Part shown: positions 24,289 to 32,495 of the stretch, one piece after another
Layout of the letters: each line of letters starts with the position of its first letter
Numbering within the stretch: the stretch's first letter is position 1
Assembly: GCA_900767385.1 (NCBI GenBank)
Contig: CAAFYY010000037.1
Coordinates: forward strand, 1 to 36,984
Source: Bacteroidales bacterium
GTDB taxonomy: Bacteria; Bacteroidota; Bacteroidia; Bacteroidales; Paludibacteraceae
DNA length: 36,984 nt
Direction: 5' to 3'
Notes under the pieces: generated by a model
Told to the model about the DNA's origin: nothing
Database searches by the model: none
What the model saw: only the letters and a program-made list of their open reading frames with translations
Position numbers and translations under genes: made by a program

Positions 24289-25047
24289 TTATATTCCCCT
24301 TCTTCTAAACTCTGCACATGTGATGGCTGTGGCAATGGCAACATTGAGTGACTCTGTCACATTGTCTGTTGAGAAACTTGGTATCAACAAAGCATTATTG
24401 ACAAACTGGGCCACCTCATCGGAAATTCCGTTACCTTCATTACCCATGACAATGATACCATTGTTGAGTGGTGTCTCGTAGATATTTTTGCCATTCAGCA
24501 TCGTGCCGTAAATGGCTATATTGTCGGAGGCGCAGTATTCCAGGATGGGGATGAGATCTGTGTAGAAGATGTTGACGTGTGCCAAAGCGCCCATGGTTGC
24601 TTGAACCACTTTGTTGCTGAACACATCGGCGCATCCATGACTACAGATGATTTGGTTGATACCAAACCAGTTTGCTGTCCGGATAATCGTTCCGAGGTTT
24701 CCAGGATCTTGGACATCGTCAAGCATCAATGTCAAACTTGTGGAGAGACTCTCCTTAGAAAACTCCCTTTGGGGAATCTCGAACAGCGCCAGTGCTGAGG
24801 GTGGAGTAGTCAGTTTGGAAACCCCCTTCAGTTCGTCCGGAGAATCTATGACAACTACCTCGTTAGGAAAACTCGTTGCTTCGTTTTCGAAAGGCTCTTC
24901 GGTGCGTAACAGCAAACGGCAATGAAAGTGTGGGAGTAGTTCCCCAATCAATTTTCTACCTTCGGCCACGAAAAGGCCATATTCGTTGCGGAACTTTTTG
25001 AGATGCAGCGAATTTATCAGTTTGCTTTTTGCTTTTGAAACGCCCAT
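24289..25047 (-). CDS. TrmH/SpoU-family RNA 2'-O-methyltransferase
   Basis: A 252-residue protein with an N-terminal substrate-binding domain (about 1-95, KKFRNEYGLFVAEGRKLI) and a C-terminal SPOUT trefoil-knot methyltransferase domain. Motif 1 is LDDVQDPGNLGTIIRTANWFG, motif 2 IVMGNEGNGI and motif 3 IPSFSTDNVTESLNVAIATAI, all diagnostic of SpoU enzymes that 2'-O-methylate ribose in rRNA or tRNA. The frame begins at a TTG at 25074, but the ATG at 25047 has a good ribosome-binding site (AGGA 5 bp upstream) and the usual start GVSKAKSKL. It is divergent from the TamL gene. The target nucleotide cannot be inferred. Confidence 0.92.
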   Translation of the reverse strand: MGVSKAKSKLINSLHLKKFRNEYGLFVAEGRKLIGELLPHFHCRLLLRTEEPFENEATSFPNEVVVIDSPDELKGVSKLTTPPSALALFEIPQREFSKESLSTSLTLMLDDVQDPGNLGTIIRTANWFGINQIICSHGCADVFSNKVVQATMGALAHVNIFYTDLIPILEYCASDNIAIYGTMLNGKNIYETPLNNGIIVMGNEGNGISDEVAQFVNNALLIPSFSTDNVTESLNVAIATAITCAEFRRRGI

Positions 25048-25071
25048 TTTTCCTGTGATTATTTTGCTTGA

Positions 25072-25079
25072 CAAAGGTA
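25072..25079 (-). promoter_or_regulatory. -7 element for the RNA methyltransferase
   Basis: On the minus strand the bases read TACCTTTG, matching TAnnTTTG. Start near 25066, giving a leader of about 18 nt before the ATG at 25047. It lies back to back with the TamL promoter. Confidence 0.55.
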
Positions 25080-25100
25080 CGTTATTTCGGCTGAATTTCT

Positions 25101-25108
25101 TATATTTG
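25101..25108 (+). promoter_or_regulatory. -7 element for tamL
   Basis: TATATTTG matches TAnnTTTG. Start near 25113, 35 nt before the ATG at 25148. No clear -33 element is seen at 19-21 bp. Confidence 0.6.
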
Positions 25109-25147
25109 TGGCAATTTTCTATTCGTATATCTTTACGCTAACTGTAG

Positions 25148-27406
25148 ATGTCAAAATTGGGCAAATATCTGTTCTTCGGACTGCTTCTACTACTGTTTTG
25201 TAGTTGTAGACTGACACGTTATGTGCCTGAAAATGAGACTTTGCTGAATAGAAACAAAATCAAGGTAGACAACCCTGAAGTTGAGGCGGACGAATTCTCC
25301 AACTATCTGCTTCAAACTCCTAACAACTACTTCTGGAGCATTGCGAGGGTCAAACTCGGTCTGTATAGTGCTTCAAAAAACGATACAACGAAGTGGATTA
25401 ACCGTTGGTTACGTAAAGTTGGTGAGCCACCAGTCATCTATGATGAATCGCTCACGCTTTCGTCTCGCGATAATCTTACGAAAATGTTGCACAACAAAGG
25501 CTATTGGAATGCCTATGTTAATGTGACTACAAAAGTAAAACGACGCAAAACCAACGTATTCTACTCAATTATCACCAACGAGCCTTATACCATAGGTGAG
25601 TATTACATCCATCTGCCAGACACCATTGCAGACCGTTTCGTTGCGGCCGATAGTGTCAACGCCTTGAAAGTCGGTGATATATTTGACGTCGACCTTCTTA
25701 ATCAGGAGCGTGAACGAATCACCAAGATACTCCGCCGTCGTGGCTACTACAATTTCCAAAAAGAATGGGTAGGCTTCTTGGCCGACTCCACGATGGGCGA
25801 CAACAAAGTAGGTGTGCTGATGACTCTTCAGCCCCAGTATCTGGCCGACTCTGTTCAAGAGGTTATCTTTCGTCGTAAGACCGTTGACGACATCGTTATC
25901 TACTGTTTGTCTGGCAAAAACATGTCGGACTCTTTTGGCGATACCGTACAGACTGACGGTGTCACAATCATCTACGACAGTAGGAAACATCCCTTCCGTC
26001 CAAACATGTTGGCTGAAAAAATCTCTATCCTTCCTCATCGGCTTTACAACGAAAGAAGCGTACAGCGAACCTATGAGAACCTAAGCAGTCTACAAGCGGT
26101 TAAATACGTAAGTATCTCCTTTGAAGACATCTCCGAAGACCTCCTTCGATGCGTTATCTACATATCCCCAGAGAAACGCCACGGCTATACCATAGAGTTG
26201 GAAGGAACAAACTCCGACGGTAACATCGGTATCGGTGCCAATATCGACTATGTCAACAAAAACATCTTTCATGGCGCTGAGACATTCAAAATTGGTGCTC
26301 ATGGTTCGTATGAGATGATGGGTAAAGTGGGGTCTATCCTTCACGCTTTCACTCTGGGCGGAAGTACTTCGTTGAGTATTCCTTCCGTCTGGTTGCCTGC
26401 CTCACGTGATTTCCGTCGCCATTCGGGTGGTACTACGGATTTCTCCATCAGTTATGACTATCAGCACCGACCTCAATATACCCGTAACATTGCCAACGCT
26501 TCTATGCGTTATGCTTGGCGTTACCGTCGAGCTAACTATACCTTCGACTTGTTGGATATCAGTTATATCTATTTGCCTTGGTTAGACGAGGCGTTCAAAG
26601 AGAACTACCTTGGACCATCGTCTACGATTAGATTTAGTTACGAAGACCACCTTATCATGCGTATGGGATTCGGTATATCCTATTCCAACAAACGTAGTGA
26701 ATCGCGTGTTAGCGACTATTACGTTATTCGTGGTTCTGTAAGAACTGCAGGCAATTTCCTTTACGGCATGAGCAAACTCTTCCATCAGAAACCTTCTGAA
26801 GATGGTGGATATAAGATTTTCAACACCCGCTACTCGCAATATGCAAAGGCAGAGTTCGACTTTGTCTACAACCATAAGTTCTCTGAACGTAACAGTTTGG
26901 TCTTCCATACCGGTGTCGGTGCTGTCGTTCCATACGGCAATGCTACCATTGTTCCTTATGAGGAGCGATTCTTCTGTGGTGGTGCAAACAGTATCAGAGG
27001 CTGGGGTGTTCGTGAGCTCGGTCCTGGTTCCTACAAAAACCAATCTTCTCAGATTGACTTTATGAACCAGTCAGGTGATATCAAACTGGTCTTAAACCTT
27101 GAAGCTCGTCTGAAACTCTTCTGGAAGCTTCATGCTGCCGTCTTTGTTGATGCAGGTAATATCTGGACCATCCGAGATTATCCTGAGCAACCTGGAGGTC
27201 AGTTCCTTTGGAACAATTTCTTCAAACAGTTGGCCTGCGGCTATGGTCTTGGCTTGCGTCTTGATTTCTCCTATTTCGTCATCCGTGCTGATATGGGTGT
27301 AAAACTATACGATCCAAGTTATGCGACACAGCATGAACGGTGGAGAACAAACCTAAAATTCCATGATGACGTAGCCTTCAACTTTGCTGTCGGCTACCCA
27401 TTCTAA
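25148..27406 (+). CDS. tamL: TamL, BamA-superfamily outer-membrane lipoprotein
   Basis: A 752-residue outer-membrane protein of the Omp85/BamA superfamily. The signal ends in a lipobox-like LFCSC with C20 as the lipidated residue, the mark of TamL, the Bacteroidota lipoprotein version of TamA. POTRA-like domains occupy about residues 25-350, including TKMLHNKGYWNAYVNV, ITKILRRRGYYNFQKEW and RTYENLSSLQAVKYVSI, the helix-turn-strand pattern of these repeats. The C-terminal Omp85 barrel (about 370-752) has the FFCGGANSIRGWGVRELGPG motif and ends in FNFAVGYPF, a classical C-terminal beta signal. TamL is proposed to work with TamB in outer-membrane biogenesis. It is divergent from the SpoU methyltransferase, an arrangement I recall as common in Bacteroidota. 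The next gene follows after 43 bp. Confidence 0.9.
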   Translation: MSKLGKYLFFGLLLLLFCSCRLTRYVPENETLLNRNKIKVDNPEVEADEFSNYLLQTPNNYFWSIARVKLGLYSASKNDTTKWINRWLRKVGEPPVIYDESLTLSSRDNLTKMLHNKGYWNAYVNVTTKVKRRKTNVFYSIITNEPYTIGEYYIHLPDTIADRFVAADSVNALKVGDIFDVDLLNQERERITKILRRRGYYNFQKEWVGFLADSTMGDNKVGVLMTLQPQYLADSVQEVIFRRKTVDDIVIYCLSGKNMSDSFGDTVQTDGVTIIYDSRKHPFRPNMLAEKISILPHRLYNERSVQRTYENLSSLQAVKYVSISFEDISEDLLRCVIYISPEKRHGYTIELEGTNSDGNIGIGANIDYVNKNIFHGAETFKIGAHGSYEMMGKVGSILHAFTLGGSTSLSIPSVWLPASRDFRRHSGGTTDFSISYDYQHRPQYTRNIANASMRYAWRYRRANYTFDLLDISYIYLPWLDEAFKENYLGPSSTIRFSYEDHLIMRMGFGISYSNKRSESRVSDYYVIRGSVRTAGNFLYGMSKLFHQKPSEDGGYKIFNTRYSQYAKAEFDFVYNHKFSERNSLVFHTGVGAVVPYGNATIVPYEERFFCGGANSIRGWGVRELGPGSYKNQSSQIDFMNQSGDIKLVLNLEARLKLFWKLHAAVFVDAGNIWTIRDYPEQPGGQFLWNNFFKQLACGYGLGLRLDFSYFVIRADMGVKLYDPSYATQHERWRTNLKFHDDVAFNFAVGYPF

Positions 27407-27449
27407 CGTTTTGAAAAAGAAAATAATAATAATATAAAACAGTACAAAA

Positions 27450-29177
27450 ATGAAAAAAGTACAGTATCTTATCCTGGTGGCATTACTCGCAATGAGTGCC
27501 ACGGTAGCCAACGCTTGTACCAACTTCTTGATTGGTAAGAAAGCGTCTGTTGATGGCTCAACCATGATTTCTTACGCAGCCGACTCCTATTGGCTCTTCG
27601 GCTCGTTGGTTCACTACCCAGCCGCTGTTCATCAGTCTGGCGTCATGCGTGACGTTTACGAATGGGACACCAACAAGTACCTCGGACAAATCAAAGAGGC
27701 TCCACGCACCTACAACGTTATTGGTAACATCAATGAATATCAGGTTGCTATCGGCGAGACAACCTTCACTGGTCGTGAGGAATTGATTGATACCACCGGT
27801 ATCATCGACTACGGCAGCCTCATCTATATCGCCCTCCAACGCTCACGCACCGCTCGTGAAGCCATTCGCATCATGACCGACCTCGTGGCAGAATACGGCT
27901 ATTACAGCTCAGGTGAATCATTCTCTATTGCCGACCCTAACGAAATCTGGATCATGGAGATGATTGGTAAAGGTGTAGGCAACAAAGGTGCCGTTTGGGT
28001 AGCTCGTCTCATCCCATCAGACTGTGTGTCTGCCCACGCTAACCAAGCTCGTATCACCACATTCCCAACAGAGAAAACCAGCAAACACAGTATCAGCAGC
28101 CGTCACATCAACCGCATCAACGACACCACAATCAACGTCGTTTATGCTGAAGACGTTATCTCATTTGCTCGCTCAAAAGGTTACTACAAAGGTGCTGACA
28201 AAGACTTCAGCTTCTCTGACACCTACAACCCACTCGACTTCGGCGGCATCCGCTTCTGCGAAGCCCGTGTTTGGTCGTTCTTCAACAAAATCAATGGCGA
28301 TATGAAACGTCACCTCCCATACATCAATGGTGAAGTTAAGGAGCGTATGCCATTGTGGGTAAAACCAAACAGAAAAATCTCTGTCAACGACATGAAGAAC
28401 TTCATGCGCGACCACTACGAAGGCACTCCACTCGACATGACCACCGGCATGGGCTCTGGTGCATGGGGTACTCCATATCGCAACACCCCTCTTACCTACA
28501 AAGCAAAAAATGGTAAGGAATACTATCACGAGCGTCCTATTGCAACCCAACAGACTGGTTTCTCTTTCGTTGCTCAGATGCGCGACTGGCTCCCTAACCA
28601 CGTTGGCGGTATCCTTTGGTTCGGCGTTGACGACGCAACCGTTACCTGCTACGTTCCAATGTATTGCGGCATGAAATCAGTACCAGAGTGCTTCTCAGAG
28701 AACAACGGCTCATTGCTTGACATCTCTTGGACCTCAGCCTTCTGGATCAACAACTGGTTGGGTAGCATGGTCTATGCTCGCTACTCACGCCTCATTCCTT
28801 ACGTCAAGGCAGAGCAAGAGAAATGGGACAACTATTTCGTTAACGAAATCAAAGCCATCGACGAACGCGGTCGCGAACTCATCGCTATCCCAGACGAACG
28901 CGCTATCGACAACATGATCACCAACTTCTCATGCAAACAAGCAGAGAAAGCCACTGCCGCTTGGAAGAAGATGGCCGAATTCCTCTTCGTGAAATTCCTT
29001 GACGACGCAGAGAAAGGCACTGATGAGAAAGGCAAATTCCTCCGCTCAAACGGCAACATCCCTGCCAAAGTGATTCGTGAGGGTTACCCACAAGACTACA
29101 TCGAGAAAGAGTTGGTAAAACCAAACCCTGAGCGCTTCCGTCTGAAAACTCAGGAAGAAATGGATAAAAGAAAATAA
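27450..29177 (+). CDS. secreted C69-family dipeptidase
   Basis: A 575-residue Ntn hydrolase of peptidase family C69 (PepD-type dipeptidases). The signal peptide ends ATVANA and the next residue is C23 (CTNFLIGKKASVDGSTMI), the expected N-terminal nucleophile. Family signatures follow: TNFLIG, DGSTMISYAADS, QVAIGETTF, GESFSIADPNEIWIMEM and HANQARITTFP. Cleavage by signal peptidase after A22 would itself produce the active N-terminal cysteine, so no separate propeptide is needed. The mature enzyme probably acts in the periplasm. The M3 peptidase gene starts 11 bp downstream. Together they could cut short peptides into dipeptides and amino acids. Confidence 0.93.
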   Translation: MKKVQYLILVALLAMSATVANACTNFLIGKKASVDGSTMISYAADSYWLFGSLVHYPAAVHQSGVMRDVYEWDTNKYLGQIKEAPRTYNVIGNINEYQVAIGETTFTGREELIDTTGIIDYGSLIYIALQRSRTAREAIRIMTDLVAEYGYYSSGESFSIADPNEIWIMEMIGKGVGNKGAVWVARLIPSDCVSAHANQARITTFPTEKTSKHSISSRHINRINDTTINVVYAEDVISFARSKGYYKGADKDFSFSDTYNPLDFGGIRFCEARVWSFFNKINGDMKRHLPYINGEVKERMPLWVKPNRKISVNDMKNFMRDHYEGTPLDMTTGMGSGAWGTPYRNTPLTYKAKNGKEYYHERPIATQQTGFSFVAQMRDWLPNHVGGILWFGVDDATVTCYVPMYCGMKSVPECFSENNGSLLDISWTSAFWINNWLGSMVYARYSRLIPYVKAEQEKWDNYFVNEIKAIDERGRELIAIPDERAIDNMITNFSCKQAEKATAAWKKMAEFLFVKFLDDAEKGTDEKGKFLRSNGNIPAKVIREGYPQDYIEKELVKPNPERFRLKTQEEMDKRK

Positions 29178-29188
29178 GAAATATCATT

Positions 29189-31279
29189 ATGAAGAAACTC
29201 ACATTAATCGTGTCAGCACTTATGGTGGCAGCAACATTAATGGCTCAAAACCCATTTTTCAGCAAGTCGAAGAATCCTCATGAGACCTTCCCTTTCGACA
29301 AACTGAAAAATGAGCACTTCATGCCAGCTTTCCGCGAGGGCATCAAACAACATAATCTCGAGATTGACAAGATTGCCAATTCAAAGGCTGAGCCAACTTT
29401 TGAGAACACCATCGTAGCGATGGAGCGTTCAGGCGAACTGCTCAACCGCGTTGCTACAGTCTTCTTTGCTCTTGATGGCGCAGAGACGAACGACGCAATG
29501 CAAAAAATCAGTCAGGACGTTACCCCATTGCTCACCCAACACGAAAACGACATCGTGTTGAATGAGAAACTCTTCGTTCGCGTGAAGGCCGTCTACGACC
29601 AACGTGAGCGTTTGAACCTCTCAGTAGAGCAGGCCAAACTCCTTGAGAACACCTATGAGATGTTTGCCGAAAACGGCGCCAACCTCTCACCAGAGAAAAA
29701 GGAACTCTATCGCGAACTCAGCACAAAACTCAGTCTCGCTACCACCACTTTCGCCCAGAATGCTTTGAACGAGGTCAACGAGTGGGAACTTCTCGTTAAG
29801 GACTCCACCGTCTTGGCTGGTCTTCCTGCCGATTTCGTTGAAATGACAAAGGAACTTGCTGCTCAGGCTGGCAAGGAGGGTTATCTCCTCAATCTCCGCG
29901 CTACTTGCTATGTACCAGTCATGACCTATGCCGACAACCGCGACCTTCGTCATGAACTCTGGATGGCCTACAACACACAATGCCTCTCCAATAGCAAGTA
30001 CGACAACACCAAGGTAATCAACGAGATTATCAACCTCCGCATGCAAATTGCTCAGCTCTTTGGCTATAAGAACTATGCTGAGTATCACCTCCGTCACGTG
30101 ATGGCAGAGAATCCAAAGAACGTCTACAACCTTTTGAACCAACTCCGTGATGCCTATATGCCAACAGCACAGCAGGAGCTCAAAGCTGTTCAAGACTATG
30201 CCAACGCTCATGGTGCTTACTTTACCATCCAACCTTGGGACTTCTCATACTATAGTGAGAAACTCAAAACAGCTAAGTTCAGCATCAACGACGAGATGCT
30301 CCGTCCTTATTTCGAACTTGAGAAAGTGAAAGAGGGTGTCTTCGGTTTGGCAACAAAACTCTATGGCCTTCAGTTTACTAAAAACACCAAGATTCCTGTT
30401 TACAACGAAGAGGTTGAGGCTTGGGACGTAACCGATGCCAACGGCCGTTTCTTGGCTGTTCTCTACACCGATTTCCACCCAAGAGCAGGCAAACGTGCAG
30501 GTGCTTGGATGACGGAGTACAAGCCTCAATACAAGACAGCTACAGGCGTTGACTCACGTCCACATATCACCGTTGTGATGAACTTCACACGTCCAACAGC
30601 CAACAAACCTGCTTTGTTGACCTTCGACGAGGTTGAGACCTTCCTCCACGAGTTTGGTCACGCTCTCCACGGCATGATGGCCGACGGCACCTATGCTTCC
30701 CTCTCTGGCACTAATGTCTATCGCGACTTCGTTGAGTTGCCATCACAAATCATGGAGAACTGGGCAACAGAGAAGGACTTCCTCGACGGTTGGGCACGTC
30801 ATTATGAGACAGGCGACTCCATCCCTGCAGAACTCGTAAAACGTTTGGTTGAGGCCTCCAACTTCAACTGCGCTTACGCTTGTCTCCGTCAGCTCTCATT
30901 CGGTCTCCAAGACATGGCGTTCCACACCATTGAAACTCCATTCTTGGGCGATGCTATCGAGTTTGAACGTGAGTCAACACGCAGTGTAGCTCTCCTTCCT
31001 GAAGTGGCAGGCACTGGTCGTTGCGCAACTTTCACCCACATCTTCTCTGGCGGTTATGCTGCTGGTTACTATGGCTACAAATGGGCTGAGGTGTTGGATG
31101 CAGATGCCTTCTCTTTGTTCCAACAAAACGGCATCTTCGACAAGAAGACCGCTACTTCATTCCGTACCAATGTCCTTGAAAAAGGTGGTACCGAACACCC
31201 AATGGTGCTCTACAAACGCTTCCGCGGTCATGAGCCATCCATCAATGCTTTGCTCAAACGCAACGGCATTATCAAATAA
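29189..31279 (+). CDS. dcp: exported M3-family peptidyl-dipeptidase (Dcp)
   Basis: A 696-residue zinc metallopeptidase of family M3. The signal peptide covers residues 1-20 (ending TLMAQ). The thimet-type catalytic domain has the HEFGH motif (H487, E488, H491) in TFLHEFGHALHGM and the downstream glutamate ligand in LPSQIMENWA. The mature protein is all-helical and has the normal Dcp length (E. coli Dcp about 680). Dcp removes dipeptides from the C-terminus of oligopeptides. Unlike the cytoplasmic E. coli enzyme, this one carries an export signal, so it works outside the cytoplasm, next to the C69 dipeptidase that could finish the dipeptides. A terminator follows. Confidence 0.93.
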   Translation: MKKLTLIVSALMVAATLMAQNPFFSKSKNPHETFPFDKLKNEHFMPAFREGIKQHNLEIDKIANSKAEPTFENTIVAMERSGELLNRVATVFFALDGAETNDAMQKISQDVTPLLTQHENDIVLNEKLFVRVKAVYDQRERLNLSVEQAKLLENTYEMFAENGANLSPEKKELYRELSTKLSLATTTFAQNALNEVNEWELLVKDSTVLAGLPADFVEMTKELAAQAGKEGYLLNLRATCYVPVMTYADNRDLRHELWMAYNTQCLSNSKYDNTKVINEIINLRMQIAQLFGYKNYAEYHLRHVMAENPKNVYNLLNQLRDAYMPTAQQELKAVQDYANAHGAYFTIQPWDFSYYSEKLKTAKFSINDEMLRPYFELEKVKEGVFGLATKLYGLQFTKNTKIPVYNEEVEAWDVTDANGRFLAVLYTDFHPRAGKRAGAWMTEYKPQYKTATGVDSRPHITVVMNFTRPTANKPALLTFDEVETFLHEFGHALHGMMADGTYASLSGTNVYRDFVELPSQIMENWATEKDFLDGWARHYETGDSIPAELVKRLVEASNFNCAYACLRQLSFGLQDMAFHTIETPFLGDAIEFERESTRSVALLPEVAGTGRCATFTHIFSGGYAAGYYGYKWAEVLDADAFSLFQQNGIFDKKTATSFRTNVLEKGGTEHPMVLYKRFRGHEPSINALLKRNGIIK

Positions 31280-31301
31280 TTCTATTCAGAATTAATACGA
31301 C

Positions 31302-31338
31302 AAAGGCTTCCGTAACACAAATACGGAAGCCTTTTTTT
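31302..31338 (+). terminator. intrinsic terminator after dcp
   Basis: A 13-bp perfect stem AAAGGCTTCCGTA/TACGGAAGCCTTT (31302-31314 with 31322-31334) with a 7-nt loop and a run of T. It ends the C69/M3 peptidase operon. Confidence 0.93.
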
Positions 31339-31408
31339 GTTGCGATTATGAAACTGAGTTCCTTTGATTAGTCGTTGTTGGTTGGTTGTTGGATTGACCG
31401 TCAGTCTG

Positions 31409-31897
31409 TCAGAGAATCTCTAAGGCGATGGCGGCACATGCCTCTGCGTCGGCCAAAGCATGATGATGATTCTCAAGGTTGTAGCCGCAGCGTGCAGCAA
31501 CAACATCAAGAGAGTGTCGACTTTTGGGCCATTTTTTTCGTGAAGCCACACATGTGCAGTGAAACTCATAATCTGGATAATCCATCTGATAGAGACGGAA
31601 CACCGCCTTGAGGCAATTCTCATCGAATGCTTTGTTGTGTGCAACAAGCGGAAGACCCTCTATCAAGGGCTCTATCTGCTTCCATACATCGGGAAAGATG
31701 GGGGCCTCTTTCGTATCCTCAGCAGTCAAACCATGCACTCGTGAGCACCAATAAATATAGTATTCAGGTTCTGGTTTGATGAGTGAATAGAACTTGTCGA
31801 CAACTTCACCATCACGAACCACTACGATTCCAACCGAACACACTGAGGTGCATTCGTTGTTGGCGGTCTCAAAATCTATGGCTGCGAAATCTTTCAT
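31409..31897 (-). CDS. DEDDh-family 3'-5' exonuclease
   Basis: A 162-residue DnaQ-like exonuclease. The motifs of the DEDDh class are complete: DFET near the N-terminus (ExoI), HNKAFDENCL (ExoII) and HHALADAEA (ExoIII with the catalytic His and Asp). It lacks a signal peptide or additional domains, so it may trim DNA or RNA alone or with partners; it resembles the DNA polymerase III epsilon subunit but is shorter and lacks a polymerase-binding extension, so I do not call it dnaQ. It stands alone on the minus strand and its promoter region shows only a weak -7-like sequence. Confidence 0.9.
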   Translation of the reverse strand: MKDFAAIDFETANNECTSVCSVGIVVVRDGEVVDKFYSLIKPEPEYYIYWCSRVHGLTAEDTKEAPIFPDVWKQIEPLIEGLPLVAHNKAFDENCLKAVFRLYQMDYPDYEFHCTCVASRKKWPKSRHSLDVVAARCGYNLENHHHALADAEACAAIALEIL

Positions 31898-32495
31898 ATT
31901 CTATGGTAGATGCCTCTGCTTTTTTAGAACGATTAAAGGGTCAAATTATTGTGTAGTTATGGCGATTTTAGTTGCGGTTGGTCATGTCGTCTTTCTTATG
32001 GAAGCATCTGCAATTTCTTGGTTAGCAGAGAAAAGAACGTATCAACTCATGTCATTTGGTTTTGTGGCCATGGAAAATTAATTTTCTTTCGCCTCAATCG
32101 GTTTCTTTGGCCAAGAAAACAAAAATCTTACTGGGCAAATCGTTTGTGCTGGTAATGTCGTAAAACTGATTGTTGTCAAACGTCAGCAGCAAGAAAAATT
32201 ATCAGTCTGTTTGTGAACCAATGGCAACTGGCGCTCGCAAAAACTTCGTAGCGCCTGTTGTAAGCAATAGGGGACGAGACAAAGTAAAACTTGAAGCGGC
32301 GAAACCGATCTCCCTCATCTCCTTTTCTGTCTTCGTGAAACCATTCTGTAGCGACCCATTTTTGCAGACCGTTTTTAGACTCGTTGTCCCATTTTTTTTG
32401 TAGATTTGCAGAAGAATATCCGAATAGTGTCAGCGCCTGGAGTATAATAGGTTGCCTTCTTATTCGGGGTGTGCCCATCTCTAAATAAACGACCC
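31898..32495. other. 598-bp gene-free interval between the exonuclease and the transglutaminase-like gene
   Basis: Several short open frames exist on both strands but none has a recognisable motif or a convincing start. Visible features are a perfect 14-bp palindrome GAAAATTAATTTTC (32073-32086) and a -7 element TAGATTTG (32401-32408) facing the transglutaminase-like gene. A 12-base word also found in the 13.4 kb repeat region (GTCTGCAAAAAT) occurs here on the minus strand near 32357-32368. It could be the remains of a gene or an old repeat region; I cannot tell. Confidence 0.6.
32401..32408 (+). promoter_or_regulatory. -7 element for the transglutaminase-like gene
   Basis: TAGATTTG matches TAnnTTTG. 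The start would be near 32413, about 83 nt before the ATG at 32496. No TTTG -33 element is seen at 19-21 bp upstream. Confidence 0.45.

Noticed and set aside
32176..32478. 100-residue minus-strand open frame in the 31.9-32.5 kb gap
   Set aside because: Its start lies next to the transglutaminase start region without a ribosome-binding site, and the sequence has no recognisable motif; retained only as an unexplained interval.
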